Positions 1-8,582 of a stretch of 54,297 nucleotides of DNA are shown in pieces. Origin of the DNA: Bacillus sp. 7884-1 (GTDB lineage: Bacteria > Bacillota > Bacilli > Bacillales > Cytobacillaceae); NCBI RefSeq assembly GCF_002272245.1, contig NZ_NPDD01000208.1, forward strand, positions 1 to 54,297, given 5' to 3'. Within the stretch, counting starts at the first letter, position 1. Each line of letters opens with the position of its first letter. The notes beneath the pieces are model-generated. The model did no database searches, was not told the origin of the DNA, and was given only the letters and a program-made list of their open reading frames with translations. A program made the translations under genes and the position numbers.

Positions 1-188
1 ATGTGTCACTCGTATTAGCGACAAAAAATATTTTACCACGTTTTCTTCGTTAGTGTCAATATATTTTTTAATATCCTAATGTTGTTTACCACTCCGCGAA
101 GGAACTTTCTTATAATAACACCCTATAAGGCATACCGCAATATGTAAAACCTTCCAATTATTATTTGAGTTTCAGTCCTATAGAGCTC

Positions 189-345
189 TTAATGGATGAG
201 AGCCCGAAACCTTTTAAAAAGTGAAGAAGCGGTCACTCATAAGCATGATAAGACCCCATAATCTTATAAAAAGCAGAAGTGGTCACTCATAAAGGGGATA
301 GTGATTCTGGCCCTTACTTTATTGGGGTTCCGGTCACTAAGAAAA
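189..345 (-). repeat. Three-copy repeat with about 50-bp period
   Basis: The core GGTCACT recurs at 231, 281 and 332, spacings of 50 and 51 bases. The first two copies share the longer block AGAAGYGGTCACTCATAA, and the third is more diverged. On the minus strand each unit reads ATGAGTGACC followed by a CT-rich stretch. The sequence between cores is only weakly conserved. No terminal inverted repeats or transposase are seen, so this is an intergenic repeat family of unknown role rather than an insertion sequence. Confidence 0.6.
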
Positions 346-410
346 AAGTGAAAATACTTAGAGACCTTACCACAAAGTTTATTGACAAATTTGTTTTTTA
401 ACAGAATAGA

Positions 411-441
411 AACCTGCTTAATTGGTGGATTTAAGCAGGTT
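411..441 (-). terminator. Terminator downstream of bcrC-like gene
   Basis: A 10-bp perfect stem (AACCTGCTTA at 411-420 with TAAGCAGGTT at 432-441) and an 11-base loop lie just past the stop codon of the bcrC-like gene. The U tract on the minus strand is modest. Confidence 0.6.
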
Positions 442-457
442 TCTTCTATATATATGA

Positions 458-1042
458 TTATCCATGATAATTGTCTTTTCTTAAGGACAGGATAGAGGAT
501 TCCCCTTTTTCATACATCCCCAGCAATTTTTGAGTCATTCTTAATTTAGGAACAATACGAAACACCAAAAATGCTGAAATGGTACTAATGATAACCCCAA
601 CCATTATATCCGCTGGATAGTGAACGCCTACCCAAATACGTGATATACCAACTAAAAATGCAAGCAGGAACCAGAAAAATCCATTACCACCTCTAAAAAA
701 CCAGAATGTCATACAAAATGAAAAAAACAAAATAGTATGGTCACTTGGAAATGAATTATCAACTGCTTTTTCTATTAATTGATTTACGTTAGTCAGTTCG
801 GCAAACGGCTGTTTATTGAAATGAATCTTTCCTGCTAACTTCCCAACAATCTCAGCAATAACAAACGTGATTGAACCACAAATAATCATGATTCGATTCT
901 GTTTTATCCGGGTAACCCAGAAAATGATTACCGCTAAGGCTAAGAAGATAACCATATATTCCGCAATAAATACAAAAATAGGATTAAAGAATGTATGTTG
1001 TTTCCCTAAATCATTAATTAGTCTAAATAAACTTTCATTCAT
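458..1042 (-). CDS. bcrC: Undecaprenyl-diphosphatase, PAP2 family (BcrC-like)
   Basis: Likely membrane phosphatase that removes a phosphate from undecaprenyl pyrophosphate outside the membrane, recycling the lipid carrier for wall synthesis and giving bacitracin resistance. The 194-residue product has several hydrophobic segments and the PAP2 signature: KQPF early, the PSDHT block in the middle, and SRIWVGVHYPADI near the end, with its conserved Arg, His and Asp. I chose the ATG at 1042 because AGGAGGAG lies just upstream. The longer frame to 1183 adds a 47-residue extension without a good ribosome site. The gene is monocistronic with its own terminator. A DedA/UptA-type flippase for the same lipid lies about 3 kb away. 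Other PAP2 lipid phosphatases remain possible. Confidence 0.85.
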   Translation of the reverse strand: MNESLFRLINDLGKQHTFFNPIFVFIAEYMVIFLALAVIIFWVTRIKQNRIMIICGSITFVIAEIVGKLAGKIHFNKQPFAELTNVNQLIEKAVDNSFPSDHTILFFSFCMTFWFFRGGNGFFWFLLAFLVGISRIWVGVHYPADIMVGVIISTISAFLVFRIVPKLRMTQKLLGMYEKGESSILSLRKDNYHG

Positions 1043-1268
1043 AAAATAACTCCTCCTCTTAGAGGAGTATATGACAATCATTGTGATTCCTAAATTTCTT
1101 TTCCTTACATTTACCTTACACTTTTGTAAGAGTTTATATGGAAGAAACGAGAGAAATCTATTCTTTTTTAAGATTGAGTACATAGACTAATACGTTACTT
1201 TAATAGTTAAGCATATTTCCCTTACCATTAGCATACTGTTGAAGGAATGGAAAGGAGAATCACACCCT

Positions 1269-1577
1269 ATGGCGAACGAGGAAGTAATAAAAAAGGTTGA
1301 AAGCATTGCTCATCCTAAGGTACGTAATATTGTGAGACTTTGCGTGGAACAGGGCTGTCGGTTTAAACCACATCCAAGCAATCCAAATTTAGTGAATTTG
1401 TTTGATCCAGCCAGAAGGAAAAATATCATTGGAGATATAAACCTAACCAGTTCTAGAGGATATTTTACGCTTGAGGTGGAGAATGGACGCTTTAAGTCCT
1501 TTAGAAATGAAGTAATTGGATTAGATATAGATCAAGCTGAATTTGAAGATAGCGTACTTAAGCGACTAAAGAGGTAA
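1269..1577 (+). CDS. Conserved small protein of unknown function
   Basis: Encodes 102 residues that I do not recognise. The product is soluble and mixed alpha/beta in character, with basic N-terminal helices (AHPKVRNIVRLCVEQGCRF) and an acidic C-terminal stretch ending in KRLKR. It has no signal peptide or membrane segment. The ATG at 1269 is preferred because AAAGGAG lies 11 bases upstream; a TTG ten codons earlier would place that ribosome site inside the gene. It stands alone on the plus strand between two minus-strand genes and ends at a bidirectional terminator. Confidence 0.6.
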   Translation: MANEEVIKKVESIAHPKVRNIVRLCVEQGCRFKPHPSNPNLVNLFDPARRKNIIGDINLTSSRGYFTLEVENGRFKSFRNEVIGLDIDQAEFEDSVLKRLKR

Positions 1578-1602
1578 CACCTCAATCAATTGTTTACTAG
1601 TA

Positions 1603-1637
1603 GAAAAACGCTCGGATTACAATTCCAAGCGTTTTTC
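1603..1637. terminator. Bidirectional terminator
   Basis: A long stem beginning GAAAAACGCT (1603-1612) pairs with AGCGTTTTTC (1628-1637), extended inward by CGGA/TCC pairs. It lies between the convergent small gene and the EAL fragment. The last codons of the EAL frame are part of the hairpin. Confidence 0.7.
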
Positions 1638-2411
1638 CATATATTTAGATTCAAATTCAGGGACAGGTATAGGTTTGCTGAAAAAATATCCTTGTGCCTC
1701 CTTACAGCCTTGTTCTAGAAGAAAGGATATTTGGTCTTGTGTTTCAACTCCCACTGCTTTGACTTGAAGTTTAAGGAGATGTACCATTACAATGATGGTC
1801 CGAACGAGAGTATTACTGTTTACATCATAAGGACATTCTCGAATAAAAGATTGGTCAATTTTTAATTTATCAATTGGCAGCCTCTTCAGGTAATTCAACG
1901 AACTATATCCCGTACCGAAATCATCAATACTAATCTTAACCCCAATTTTCTTTAATTCTAAAAGTGTTGAAATGGAGTGTTCTACATTCATTGTAATACT
2001 TTCAGTAATCTCTAATTCTAAATATTTAGGTTGTAGTTCCGTCTCTGTTAATGCTGATTGTACGATTTCAACCAAATTTGAATGAAAGAATTGTTTAGCT
2101 GAAATATTTACAGAAACAGTGATAGGTGGATAACCAGCCTTTTGCCATTTTTTATTTTCTTGGCAGACTGTTCGAATTGCACACTCTCCCATTGGAATAA
2201 TCAGCCCAGTCTCTTCCGCTAAAGGAATAAAAGATCTAGGTGGAATGATACCTTTTTCAGAATGTATCCATCTCATAAGGGCTTCTGCTCCACAAAGCTG
2301 ATTGGTTCTTATATTGAACTGTGGCTGGTAATATAATTCGAATTGAAATTGTTCGAGCGCTTTTCGTAAGTCTACTTCCAAATCTAATTCATGCTGAGCT
2401 TTTGCATTCAA
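1617..2411 (-). pseudogene. EAL-domain fragment of a c-di-GMP phosphodiesterase
   Basis: Encodes 264 residues consisting only of an EAL domain. EAL stands at 43-45, the catalytic Asn in VSVNIS at about 102, the Glu of LELEIT at 134, the DDFGTGYSS block at 163-171, Lys184 and Gln240. The usual AEGVET loop reads AVGVET: the Glu equivalent to general base Glu352 of RocR is Val220 (GTG instead of GAG). Homology runs upstream of the TTG start into FNDELNAKA, the linker that normally follows a GGDEF domain, and stops exactly at the T tract of a terminator. No good ribosome site precedes the TTG. I read this as the tail of a GGDEF-EAL gene placed behind a terminator by recombination. A c-di-GMP binder without catalysis is the alternative. 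Confidence 0.7.
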
Positions 2412-2420
2412 CTCATCATT

Positions 2421-2450
2421 AAAAAAGCCTACCCCCTATGGGATAGGCTA
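2421..2450 (-). terminator. Terminator with T6 tract
   Basis: On the minus strand the stem AGCCTA/TAGGCT, extended by a CCC/GGG pairing, is followed by TTTTTT. It lies about 150 bases beyond the cardiolipin synthase stop codon and abuts the EAL fragment. Confidence 0.75.
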
Positions 2451-2510
2451 ACTTAATTAATGAGCATGGTGAGATGGCGATGAAGCTTTCCCATGCTCGA
2501 TTGTCCAATC
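2451..2510 (-). other. Upstream hairpin and tiny open frame of unknown nature
   Basis: On the minus strand, GAGCATGG pairs with CCATGCTC (2491-2498 with 2462-2469), forming a hairpin just before the terminator at 2421-2450. A short frame ending in HGKASSPSHHAH and a stop covers it, with a TTG as the only start and no ribosome site. It could be the 3' part of a small RNA, a remnant of a lost gene, or an insertion-sequence end; I cannot decide. Confidence 0.3.
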
Positions 2511-2598
2511 GGTTAACAAGAATCAAAAAGAATTTCAACAAGTCCTACTCCATGAAAAATCGTCTGAAGTACACTTTACGATTATTCATTTCAATTTT

Positions 2599-4047
2599 TT
2601 ATAAGATAGGGGATAGTAATCTAGATACAGATTCTTTAAGACGAACCTCTAAAGAACGTTTCTGATAACCTTCAAACGTTAGTAACATCGATACCTTTAT
2701 ATCCTCTTTAAAAGTTTCCGTTAGTTTTCTAGAAACACCTTCATCATATAAAAAGGCATTTACTTCAAAATTGAGTTTAAAGCTTCGATAGTCAATATTC
2801 GCCGTCCCAACAGATGAGATTTCTTCATCAACAACCAGCATTTTTGCATGGATAAAACCATTTTGATAAATATATACCTTTGCGCCAACTTTTAATAATT
2901 CACTGACATGTGAGAGAGTTGCCCAATACACAAATAAGTGATCAGGTTTATCTGGAATCATAATATTGACTTCCACTCCAGATAAGCAGGCAATACGAAG
3001 GGTATCTAACAAGCTTTCATCAGGTATAAAGTATGGAGTTTGAATATAAATTGTTTTTTTTGCAGACATAATCATTTTAATATAGCCATTCTTAATTTGT
3101 TGAAACTCAGAATCAGGACCACTCGTTACAATTTGAATTCCGATTTTCCCATGAGAAATATCTTCTGGGTATAAATTTGGAACATAATCAACATCTTGGT
3201 CATCAGAGGCTTGATTCCAATCCAGGATGAAACGGGTCTGAAGAGCATACACTGCAGTCCCTTGAATCCGTAAATGGGTATCCCGCCAATAGCCAAATTT
3301 TTTATTAAGTCCCAAATATTCATCGCCAACATTGAAACCGCCAACGTAACCAATTTTCCCGTCAATAATGACTAATTTCCGATGATTTCGATAGTTCATC
3401 CTAAGGTTAATAAATCGAAATTTTGATGGGAAAAAGACCTCCACCTGTCCTCCAGCTTTACGAAATTCTTTAAAGGATCGTTTCGGCAAGCTGCGCGAAC
3501 CTAATTCATCATATAGAATACGAACCTTAACCCCTTGCTTCGCTTTTGTAGTCAAAGCTTCGATTAGTTTTTTGCCCAGATTATCATTTTTTATAATGTA
3601 ATATTGGATATGAATATAATTCCTTGCTGCTTTTATATCTTTAAATAACTGATCGAATTTTTCTTTACCATCGGTATAAATCTCTACAGCATTGTCCTCT
3701 GTTAAAATGGCTTGATTGTTAATCATATGCATATAAATCAAATCATGATTATCTCTTGTTACATCATTGCGATAATAGAATTGATTCAGGCGAAGTTTGG
3801 TTAATTGCGTTTCTAGTGCTTTTTCAAAACCTGTCTTTTTGAGATCATCCCATTGGAAAAGCCGTTTTCGACTTAAATTTTGACCTAATAATAGATACAT
3901 CACAAATCCCAAGATTGGAATAAAAAATAAAACTAATAGCCAGGCCCACGTGGAACCAACGTCCCTTCTTTCTTGAAAAATGACAACGAGGGCCAACATG
4001 ATATTCAAAACAAGTAATAAGCCTAATAATATAGACGTAATATTCAT
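2599..4047 (-). CDS. cls: Cardiolipin synthase
   Basis: Membrane enzyme that joins two phosphatidylglycerols into cardiolipin and glycerol. The 482-residue product starts with two hydrophobic segments (about 1-22 and 30-53) and carries two phospholipase-D HKD motifs: HRKLVIIDGKIGYVGG near the middle and HAKMLVVDEEISSVGT near residue 400. Both copies have His, Lys and Asp. Length matches the usual bacillar ClsA (about 480). The ATG at 4047 is chosen because GAGAGGG lies 8 bases upstream; the longer frame adds 11 residues. It is transcribed alone, downstream of the DedA gene on the same strand. The synthase family is certain; which Cls paralogue it is remains open. Confidence 0.92.
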   Translation of the reverse strand: MNITSILLGLLLVLNIMLALVVIFQERRDVGSTWAWLLVLFFIPILGFVMYLLLGQNLSRKRLFQWDDLKKTGFEKALETQLTKLRLNQFYYRNDVTRDNHDLIYMHMINNQAILTEDNAVEIYTDGKEKFDQLFKDIKAARNYIHIQYYIIKNDNLGKKLIEALTTKAKQGVKVRILYDELGSRSLPKRSFKEFRKAGGQVEVFFPSKFRFINLRMNYRNHRKLVIIDGKIGYVGGFNVGDEYLGLNKKFGYWRDTHLRIQGTAVYALQTRFILDWNQASDDQDVDYVPNLYPEDISHGKIGIQIVTSGPDSEFQQIKNGYIKMIMSAKKTIYIQTPYFIPDESLLDTLRIACLSGVEVNIMIPDKPDHLFVYWATLSHVSELLKVGAKVYIYQNGFIHAKMLVVDEEISSVGTANIDYRSFKLNFEVNAFLYDEGVSRKLTETFKEDIKVSMLLTFEGYQKRSLEVRLKESVSRLLSPIL

Positions 4048-4117
4048 GGCATAAACCCTCTCATCCGACATAAAAAACACTTTAGCAGATTTCTTTCAGA
4101 TTTACTCGTAGTTTATC

Positions 4118-4723
4118 CTAGTATTTTCTTCTTTTCCTCTGCCATCCCATAGCGAAGATAAGAAGAATAAATAATAGTACATATATATAATTAGAATAAT
4201 AGTCCATTCTTTCCGCTATAGCTTCCCAATTTTCTCCTACTCGTGCTCCTAGATTTATCAATATAGTATTCCAAATGATGGTGCCCAAGGTTGTAAAACT
4301 GATGAACAGCCAAAAATTCATTTTCGCCATACCTGCAGGAATCGAAATGAGACTGCGTATGAGCGGAATGAAACGACAGAAAAAGACTGTCCAGATTCCA
4401 TATTTATCAAACCACGAATCTGCACGATAGAGGTCCTCTTTTGTTAAACGGAGGAAACGCCCGTATCGTTCAATAATACCTTCCAATTTGTTTACATTTA
4501 ATATGGTCCCGAGCAGGTAGAGGATAACAGCACCAAACACAGAGCCTAACGTGGAAGTTGCAATAACTCCAAGAACAGTCAGTTTGGTTTGAGCGGTCAT
4601 ATAGCCCCCAAATGTTAGAATCACTTCCGATGGGATAGGAGGGAATATATTTTCTAGTGCAATGAGGAGAAACACGCCCCAGTACCCGAAATGTTCAATA
4701 AATTCTTTAATCCATAAATCCAT
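4118..4723 (-). CDS. DedA-family membrane protein (UptA/YngC-like)
   Basis: Polytopic membrane protein of the DedA (SNARE-associated) family; characterised Bacillus members flip undecaprenyl phosphate back across the membrane. The 201-residue product has the family blocks ENIFPPIPSEVILTFGGY near residues 25-42 and FFCRFIPLIRSLISIPAGM past the middle, whose arginines are functionally important, plus a C-terminal hydrophobic helix and a basic tail (RKRRKY). The start at 4723 follows GGAGGG with a 5-base gap; the longer frame to 4798 lacks such a site. A BcrC-like phosphatase acting on the same carrier is encoded 3 kb away but not in one operon. Substrate is inferred from the family. Confidence 0.85.
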   Translation of the reverse strand: MDLWIKEFIEHFGYWGVFLLIALENIFPPIPSEVILTFGGYMTAQTKLTVLGVIATSTLGSVFGAVILYLLGTILNVNKLEGIIERYGRFLRLTKEDLYRADSWFDKYGIWTVFFCRFIPLIRSLISIPAGMAKMNFWLFISFTTLGTIIWNTILINLGARVGENWEAIAERMDYYSNYIYVLLFILLIFAMGWQRKRRKY

Positions 4724-4853
4724 AATGCCCTCCAATGAATAATAAATAGCTTTTATAGAATTACGTTTGGTTATCGAAAAAGTTTCAATATAGGACATCT
4801 ACTTCTAATTACTATATTTTTAGGTAAAAAAATTAAAACCATTTACAGCGAAA

Positions 4854-4880
4854 AAAAGCATTTGAGATTCAAATGCTTTT
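4854..4880 (-). terminator. Terminator of the NAD(P)-binding oxidoreductase gene
   Basis: A perfect 12-bp stem (4854-4865 with 4869-4880) and 3-base loop is followed on the minus strand by a run of T. Confidence 0.85.
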
Positions 4881-4950
4881 CAGAATTTCGATATTGGGTT
4901 TATCACAGATTATAGTCTCACCAGTGCAGTTACCTTTTTTACCTGGTTTA

Positions 4951-5598
4951 TTAGATAAGTTTTAGTGCTTCACTAACGGGTACACCACCGGAAACGAGGT
5001 CAAAGGATTGGTAGTATGTATTTTCTTCTGTTAAGGAATGGATAATAGTTGTTGCCACATCTTCACGTGGTATCCTCCCGCTTCGTATATCTTCTGCTGC
5101 TGTAATCATCCCAGTTCCTGGCTCGCTCAATAGACCGCCTGGACGGATAATCGTGTAGGTTAATTCACTTTGTTCAAGCATTTTGTCTGCATAGTATTTT
5201 GCCGCATAATATGGAAGCATTTTCTCATTCCAGTTTTCTCTTCTATGTGCCTGAATGGCGCTAACCATGATGAAGCGTTTTATCCCGACCTTTTCTGCCG
5301 CTTCGATTGTTTTCACCGCACCATCTAAATCAATTAGAAGAGTTTTATCATATCCCGTATGCCGACCCGATCCTGCGGTGAACACAATCGCATTACAGCC
5401 TCTTGCTGCCTGAGCAATATCTTCGACACTTTGTTCTAAACAGGCAACCGCTACTTCTAAATCCAGTTTTTTAAATGCCTCAGCTTGTTCTTCTCTTCTA
5501 ACCATTGCTTTGACTGTATGTTCCTGACTGTCTCTAAGTTGGTTAACAAGAAGTTTACCAACCTGCCCATTTGCTCCAACCACCAATACGTTCATCAT
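4951..5598 (-). CDS. NAD(P)-binding atypical SDR oxidoreductase (YhfK-like)
   Basis: A 215-residue single-domain Rossmann protein. The nucleotide-binding loop VVGANGQVGKLL is at residues 4-15, a second glycine-rich turn FTAGSGRHTG near 83, and an active-site-like YYAAKYYAD follows. The C-terminal part (IIRPGGLLSEPG) is typical of NmrA-like/atypical SDR proteins such as Bacillus YhfK, which are about 214 residues long. The start at 5598 follows AAGGAG by 6 bases; the frame reaches further upstream without a ribosome site. The substrate is unknown. It is cytoplasmic and transcribed alone, with a clear terminator. Confidence 0.8.
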   Translation of the reverse strand: MMNVLVVGANGQVGKLLVNQLRDSQEHTVKAMVRREEQAEAFKKLDLEVAVACLEQSVEDIAQAARGCNAIVFTAGSGRHTGYDKTLLIDLDGAVKTIEAAEKVGIKRFIMVSAIQAHRRENWNEKMLPYYAAKYYADKMLEQSELTYTIIRPGGLLSEPGTGMITAAEDIRSGRIPREDVATTIIHSLTEENTYYQSFDLVSGGVPVSEALKLI

Positions 5599-5735
5599 TG
5601 TTAGCTCCTTACCTTGTTTACGACTATTATTTCGTTGCGGGAACAACTTATTCAAAAAGCTCAATATAGGGAGGGTAACTGCCAAGTTCTTTTCAAAATA
5701 ACCTACTACCCTTTTTATATTACTTAAAACAAAAA

Positions 5736-5756
5736 CTGCACCAAATAGATGCAGCT
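5736..5756 (-). terminator. Terminator of the FrnE-like gene
   Basis: A 7-bp stem CTGCATC/GGTGCAG (one G-U pair) is followed by TTTTT on the minus strand, directly after the FrnE-like stop codon. Confidence 0.7.
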
Positions 5757-5768
5757 TTTCTCAAAGAG

Positions 5769-6500
5769 TTATTCTTTTCTATCTGGAATTACACAGTTGC
5801 CATCCACACAGCTTGCATCTTCTGCGCTAACCGTGGAAAGGTCCTGAAGTACCGGAGCTGGATTTTCTTCTTCCCATACTTTTTGCAGTGCACCTGCAAA
5901 GGTTGAGGTTGGCTGGGCACCGGAGATGGCATATTTTTGATTAACGATAAAAAACGGTACCCCTGTAATTTGATACTGCCCCGCAATCGATTGATCGATT
6001 CTAACATCATTTGCATACGCTTTTTCATCTTGAAGGACCTTTAACGACTCTTCGCGATCAAGCCCTGACGCCATGGCAATCTCAGCTAACGTTTCTAGGT
6101 CACCTACATTCTTAGATTCAGTAAAATAAGCAAAAAGTAGTTTTTCTGTTAAAACTGCTTCCTTACCTTGAGTTTTCGCAAACTTTGCCAAACGGTGAGC
6201 GTTAAATGTATTCGTTGGCTTCATGTTCTCAAAATTAAATTTCAGGCCAACGGTAGCCGCTTGCTGACCAACATTTTGATTCGCTTGCTTTGCTTGTTCA
6301 ATACTCATCCCGTATTTTGATGCCAATGCTTCATGAATACTTTTGCCACTGTATGGAGGAGAGTTAGGGTCAAGCTCAAAGCTTTTAAATTCTACTTCAA
6401 CACTGTCTCTATGTGGAAATTGAGCTAGTGCTTCTTCTAAATGACGCTTTCCTATATAACAAAATGGGCAGACAAAATCAGACCATACTTCAATTTTCAT
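5769..6500 (-). CDS. DsbA-family oxidoreductase, FrnE type
   Basis: Cytoplasmic thioredoxin-fold protein of 243 residues (no signal peptide). The redox motif CPFC is at 11-14 and the cis-proline loop GVPFF near 180. The C-terminal tail has a second pair, CVDGNC (a CX4C arrangement), as described for Deinococcus FrnE, where the two pairs exchange disulfides. It probably acts as a dithiol oxidoreductase or isomerase in the cytoplasm under oxidative stress. The ATG at 6500 follows a GAGGTG-type site. It is monocistronic. Polyketide-related names in this family (FrnE) reflect only the founding member. Confidence 0.85.
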   Translation of the reverse strand: MKIEVWSDFVCPFCYIGKRHLEEALAQFPHRDSVEVEFKSFELDPNSPPYSGKSIHEALASKYGMSIEQAKQANQNVGQQAATVGLKFNFENMKPTNTFNAHRLAKFAKTQGKEAVLTEKLLFAYFTESKNVGDLETLAEIAMASGLDREESLKVLQDEKAYANDVRIDQSIAGQYQITGVPFFIVNQKYAISGAQPTSTFAGALQKVWEEENPAPVLQDLSTVSAEDASCVDGNCVIPDRKE

Positions 6501-6604
6501 GGTTACACCTCTTTTTCTTCGATTCCTTCTTATAGTATCATAGCCCCTTGAAAAACTTAAAAATCATGCTTACAAACTGATATCTACACAAAACTTAGTT
6601 TTAT

Positions 6605-7954
6605 CTACACACTATTATCGGAAATCAAATAACCCTCTATTTGCTTAAATTCAGGTTCTTTACCAGTTAGCCAACTCTCAAAGTATTCTTTTGCCTCTGG
6701 TCCAAGTTTCTCAGAGAATACAGATATGAAGTCACTACTAGTCGCAACATCATATTGATATTCTTTAAAGTAAGTCTGAAGCAATTGATCCATTTTCTCT
6801 TTCCCTATTTCTTTTTCAAGGTTTTCCAACATCAACGCACCCTTTGGGTAGACAAGTTGTGAATAGGAACCGATGCTGGTAAATTTATCAACAGGACTCC
6901 CGATAAATATACCCATCTTTTCATCCATTTCTGTTCCTTCTGTCATGAGCTTTCTCATCTCTAAACTAGCAGCCCCATGCTCCGGAAATTCCTCTAACAT
7001 AAATCTCGTTGAAGTATAGGTCGCTAAAGCCTCGTCCAGCCAAGGATCCTTCACTCCGTCATTCCCCACCATCCCATACCACCATTGATGTGCCGTTTCG
7101 TGGACGACTGAGCCAATCTCTGTTTCATTACTCTCTAGAATGTTTTTTGGCAGATAAATTAATCCTGGGAATTCCATTGCTGTAAACATACCAGTCCGAA
7201 CGATATCATATTCCGGATAAGGGTATGGCCCATAAACTTCGCCAAAATAGGATAATGCTTTTATCCCCGCTTCATGATTTTGTTTTACCGCCTCCTGGCT
7301 GTCACTTGCAAGGTACCATGTATTCACAGTTGTTTCGCCTACTTGATTCGATAACTTTTGGTAGGATCATCCATAATCACCATCGTAAAGTCCCGCACAT
7401 TTTCGATTGTAGTAGAATAGCTTAGGGATCCATCCTGTTCCTTTATAGCTTCTACCTCCTTACCGGTACTCGCAATTTGATAGGTTCCCGGTACCGTTAC
7501 CTTGACTGTATATTTACCAACTTGACTATAAAAAGGATCTCCCATCGAAAAGATATGGGTCTGTAACCCAGCCTACTTCATCATATACTGCTTGAATTGG
7601 AATCCAGTTTCCCAGCCAAATTGCATTGTCATCATAGGAGAAACGACCATTATTCTTCGGAACCTTGATCGTAAACATTAAATCAAGGTCAATTGCTGAA
7701 CCCTTTTTCCAATTGTCCAATGGTATTTCAAGGACCGTGTCATTTATGTTAAAACTACCTTTTTCTCCATTTACCTGAACTTCCGTAACTTCTATTGAAC
7801 CAGGTTCAGAATTTCCGTCAATAATTTGACGCCAGAATCCACCTAGTAGATCTACATCTTCACGAAATTGGTTCGGATATATGTGAAAGTAAATTTTATC
7901 CTGAGTTTTCCCGGTATTGTTTGTCGACTTCACTTTAGAAACTAAAATTTTCAT
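6605..7954 (-). pseudogene. M1-family metallopeptidase, truncated and twice frameshifted
   Basis: Remains of a secreted M1 aminopeptidase-like protein in three consecutive frames. The 5' part (7526-7954) carries the N-terminal beta domain from NNTGKTQDKIYFHIYPNQF onward. The next frame continues at GDPFYSQVGKYTVKV, and the 3' part (6605 to about 7360) holds the catalytic domain with GLIYLPK, the HETAH zinc motif and the downstream Glu in WLDEALATY. Frame is lost near 7540 and again near 7357, where AAAA stands where five A would restore DDPTKKLSNQ. The signal peptide and first strands are missing at the 5' end. Three independent defects make it a pseudogene, although the active-site codons survive. 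Confidence 0.85.
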
Positions 7955-8105
7955 TTTTCAAACACCGTAGAATTACAAGTTTCAGCAGGACAAATTAGAG
8001 TTTGGTACAATAGAAAGGAATTTCACGCAAAAAATAGAATATTAAATTAAACATGTTATTTTTTCGAAAAATTTAAAATAATTATATATTAAGAGGTGTT
8101 CTCGG

Positions 8106-8567
8106 ATGAAGGAATGGACAAAAGAAATAGAAATTGATGCTCCTATTGAAAAAATTTGGTCATTATTTGATGGGTCTTTAAAAAATATGCAAAAAATTAT
8201 GCCTCAGGTCGTAGGTAATACTCCGGTGAAAGTGACGGAAGAAGGCGTTGGGACAATCTATCGTCAGCAGTATAAAGAAGGTAAACGGATTGAAGAGTAT
8301 GATGTTGAAACATTAGAATATTTGAATACTCCCGAATTTAAAAAAATGAAGGTTGGATTTACCTTAGCAAATATATTTGAAATTACTGCTGGCTATGAAT
8401 TAAACAAAATAACTGATCATAAAACACGTTTCAAATACACTACTACCAATAAACCATTAAAAACGATATTTAAATTATTCTTATGGTTTGCCAGTGATAA
8501 AACAGTTGTTAAATTTGTAGAAAGGGTAAAGGAATTAGCTGAACAAGAAAATGCTTTAGTTAAATAA
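8106..8567 (+). CDS. SRPBCC-family protein
   Basis: A 153-residue START/Bet v1-type (SRPBCC) hydrophobic-pocket protein. The N-terminal strand WTKEIEIDAPIEKIWSLFDG, with the D-A-P-I-E-K-I-W pattern, is diagnostic, and a long C-terminal helix (FVERVKELAEQENAL) closes the fold. Ligand unknown; such proteins bind lipids or other hydrophobic compounds or act as cyclases. AGAGGTG lies 7 bases upstream of the ATG. It is followed after 15 bases by a thioesterase, so the pair is probably co-transcribed and may handle an acyl compound. Confidence 0.75.
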   Translation: MKEWTKEIEIDAPIEKIWSLFDGSLKNMQKIMPQVVGNTPVKVTEEGVGTIYRQQYKEGKRIEEYDVETLEYLNTPEFKKMKVGFTLANIFEITAGYELNKITDHKTRFKYTTTNKPLKTIFKLFLWFASDKTVVKFVERVKELAEQENALVK

Positions 8568-8582
8568 AGAAAGGAGTCCCGA

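Larger units (their letters stand above)
1..457. other. Gene-free stretch with a spaced repeat and a terminator
   Basis: No credible gene is visible in the first 457 bases. The stretch holds a three-copy repeat with about 50-bp spacing (annotated separately) and, at its end, the terminator of the minus-strand bcrC-like gene. The rest is AT-rich sequence in which I see nothing else. Confidence 0.6.

Noticed and set aside
867..1049. Plus-strand frame opposite bcrC
   Set aside because: Shadow frame within a clear PAP2 gene, without ribosome site or family pattern. The same holds for the other short frames antisense to genes.
1053..1067. Hairpin operator before bcrC
   Set aside because: The palindrome CTCCTCT-T-AGAGGAG has a one-base loop and is mainly the ribosome site itself.
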